DNA of 6,593 bases from assembly GCA_964471865.1 (NCBI GenBank), contig CAYYHU010000066.1, positions 1 through 6,593 of the forward strand, written 5' to 3'. Both the position numbers and the translations under genes were made by a program. This document shows, piece after piece, positions 5,041-6,593 of the stretch; position 1 is the first letter of the stretch; every line of letters begins with the position of its first letter. Source of the DNA: CAYMUC01 sp964471865 (GTDB lineage: Bacteria > Actinomycetota > Acidimicrobiia > Acidimicrobiales > Ilumatobacteraceae). Under the pieces are notes generated by a model. The model did not search any database. It saw nothing but the letters and a program-made list of their open reading frames with translations, and was not told the origin of the DNA.

Positions 5041-6593
5041 TCAGTTCGAGTTCATCGCCACATGGTCGGCCAGCACATGCTTGACCACGACACCTAAGTC
5101 GCTGATCGATGTGATCGGGATCACGATTTCGGCGTCCTTGTTCGAGATCGATGCTTCACAGTGCAGACCGATGATGACGAACGTCCGATCAGCATGAGTC
5201 CACTCGGTCAATGACTTCACCGTCGCCCACTCACCGTCGGTGAACATGAACACCAGATGGTGGAGGCCGTCGCCGGTGACATGGCTGTCGAGATCCTCGA
5301 GTGCCTGGCGGGGATCGGTTCCGCCGCTCGAGGTGTAGACAAGGGGCGCGTCATCCTGCTCCATGACCCTCACGGTCTGGCGCCCATCGCTCCACAGCAC
5401 CATCGTGCTCGGGATCCCCAGTGCATCACAGGCTGTCTTGACCGCCCAGAGGGTCTGTGACAGTGCGGGCATGTCGGTGGTCATCGACTCGGATCGGTCG
5501 GCGAGAAAACTCACATGCAGTCCAAACCCGTTCGTGTCCCACTGCTGGGCTTCCCGGTGGAAGGTCCTCTCACCGGGCTGACGGGTCCGAAACGCCAGAG
5601 GATCGAGATACCCGTGCTCCTGGTGGCGAACCCAGATAGGTGATCGTTCCGTGCGGAACACCTCGAGAGACTCCCGGATGTCGTGGGACACCATGCGGGC
5701 GGTGGCCAGCAGTCCTTCAGGCATCGGATAGGACCGGGAGTCGACGTTGCGAGACAGAACACCCGCGCCCACCTGCTCGTCGATTCGCGACATCACATCC
5801 TCGACCTCGGCGGATGCCGACGCGTAGGCCTCGCGCGTGGCGGGTTGCGACTCGCCGTTGGGAGCCTCGGGCCAGTCTGGAGAAGTCGCACTGTCATGGG
5901 GGTCGGCACCCTCGGAGTCCGTCATCGCCTGATGCTGCTCACTGGTGTCGGTGATCTTCTTCGCCAGGGCTTCCCGGGTCTGCACCATGGCCATGGTCGA
6001 CAGATGCGACGCGCCGGTGTCCCGTTCGGTGGCGACGAGATCCATGAGCTGCGCGAGGAACTCGTGAGCGTCAACAACGGCCTGCAACATCTCGCTGGGG
6101 TCGGTGGCGCCGAGGTAGCGCGCCACGATCTCGAACCAGTCGTCAGAACCAAGACCGTGATCGGCGACGACGCCATCGAACGCGTCACGGGCCTCGACTC
6201 GGATGTCGGCGGGGATATGGCTGCGTCCCGCCAGCGCGATCCACGGTCCGATGCCGTCGATGGCGGCGCGTTGACCATCGCTCAGATACCCCTTGGCCTC
6301 AGTCTCGGCCAGGACATAGGCGAGAACCATGGGCACGAAGTACGTGGCGATCCTCGGCGTCGCTCGAATGACAGCAGCTTCCATCCTCTGGTCCTCGAGA
6401 CAGTTCCATGCCATCTGCAGCGTGCCAACCCGAAGATCGGCGCTGTCTTGAGCGTCGAGGGCGCTCGCTCCCCTGGCGATCAACTCGGGAAGGGGAATCG
6501 TGAAACGGATATGTCCGGACTCGTGATGCAGGATCCCCCGGACAGCAACGATGAACTCGCGAAGAGGCGTCCTCAGTGCTGGCATCGGCACCC
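5041..6593 (-). CDS. CobT-like protein: zincin-like HExxH region plus von Willebrand A domain (5' end beyond window)
   Basis: At least 516 residues are visible, and the frame is open to the right edge. The first visible GTG (6591-6589) has no checkable ribosome site, so the gene probably begins further right. Residue numbers count from that GTG. HESGH (23-27) is an HExxH zinc motif; 39 residues after its last His comes NCLEDQRMEA (63-72), whose Glu66 is a likely third ligand. A helical middle leads to a Ser/Asp/Pro-rich, probably disordered linker (about 217-262). The C-terminal vWA domain has a complete metal-ion site: DRSES (365-369), Thr425 and Asp452 in TDG. The HExxH-linker-vWA order recalls CobT-like and DUF2201-like proteins, which usually pair with a MoxR/CobS-type AAA+ ATPase to remodel or metallate a target. 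A role in cobalamin synthesis is not implied. It is convergent with the split-barrel gene and probably an independent transcription unit. Confidence 0.8.
   Translation of the reverse strand, partial: VPMPALRTPLREFIVAVRGILHHESGHIRFTIPLPELIARGASALDAQDSADLRVGTLQMAWNCLEDQRMEAAVIRATPRIATYFVPMVLAYVLAETEAKGYLSDGQRAAIDGIGPWIALAGRSHIPADIRVEARDAFDGVVADHGLGSDDWFEIVARYLGATDPSEMLQAVVDAHEFLAQLMDLVATERDTGASHLSTMAMVQTREALAKKITDTSEQHQAMTDSEGADPHDSATSPDWPEAPNGESQPATREAYASASAEVEDVMSRIDEQVGAGVLSRNVDSRSYPMPEGLLATARMVSHDIRESLEVFRTERSPIWVRHQEHGYLDPLAFRTRQPGERTFHREAQQWDTNGFGLHVSFLADRSESMTTDMPALSQTLWAVKTACDALGIPSTMVLWSDGRQTVRVMEQDDAPLVYTSSGGTDPRQALEDLDSHVTGDGLHHLVFMFTDGEWATVKSLTEWTHADRTFVIIGLHCEASISNKDAEIVIPITSISDLGVVVKHVLADHVAMNSN

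Overview
The window looks like chromosomal DNA from a high-GC actinobacterium. Codons favour G or C in third position, Shine-Dalgarno sequences are strong and purine-rich, a cytochrome P450 sits directly before a small single-cluster ferredoxin, and two further flavoprotein-type genes lie nearby. No tRNA, rRNA, insertion sequence, integrase or CRISPR array is visible. Genus cannot be fixed from the sequence. A mycobacterium-like or acidimicrobial actinobacterium is a guess.

Layout, left to right. Positions 1-115 are a leader with a candidate promoter and a short inverted repeat. A plus-strand pair follows: a cytochrome P450 (116-1369) and its ferredoxin (1383-1568). A 17-bp perfect inverted repeat (1598-1645) lies between this pair and a convergent minus-strand operon and probably terminates both. 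The minus-strand operon is transcribed from about 4.2 kb downward. Its first gene is a SnoaL/NTF2-like protein (4150-3608). The second, translationally coupled gene is a two-part FMN/4Fe-4S/FAD oxidoreductase of the 2,4-dienoyl-CoA reductase/Old Yellow Enzyme class (3598-1649). A 265-bp divergent control region (4151-4415) separates this operon from a plus-strand split-barrel flavin/F420-type protein (4416-4925). After a 115-bp convergent spacer comes a 5'-truncated minus-strand gene (5041-6593). It encodes a zincin-like HExxH region followed by a von Willebrand A domain, resembling CobT-type proteins.

Functionally, the P450/ferredoxin pair, the OYE-type reductase, the SnoaL-like protein and the split-barrel protein form a plausible set for oxidising, reducing and rearranging a hydrophobic alicyclic substrate such as a steroid, terpenoid or similar enone. 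The substrate is inference. No ferredoxin reductase, CoA ligase or transporter is present to narrow it. The most notable regulatory structure is a pair of identical 13-bp elements in inverted orientation in the divergent region. Each faces one gene, and one overlaps the -35 position of a good -10 candidate. The vWA gene is probably a separate unit whose partner, often a MoxR/CobS-type AAA+ ATPase, would lie beyond the right edge.
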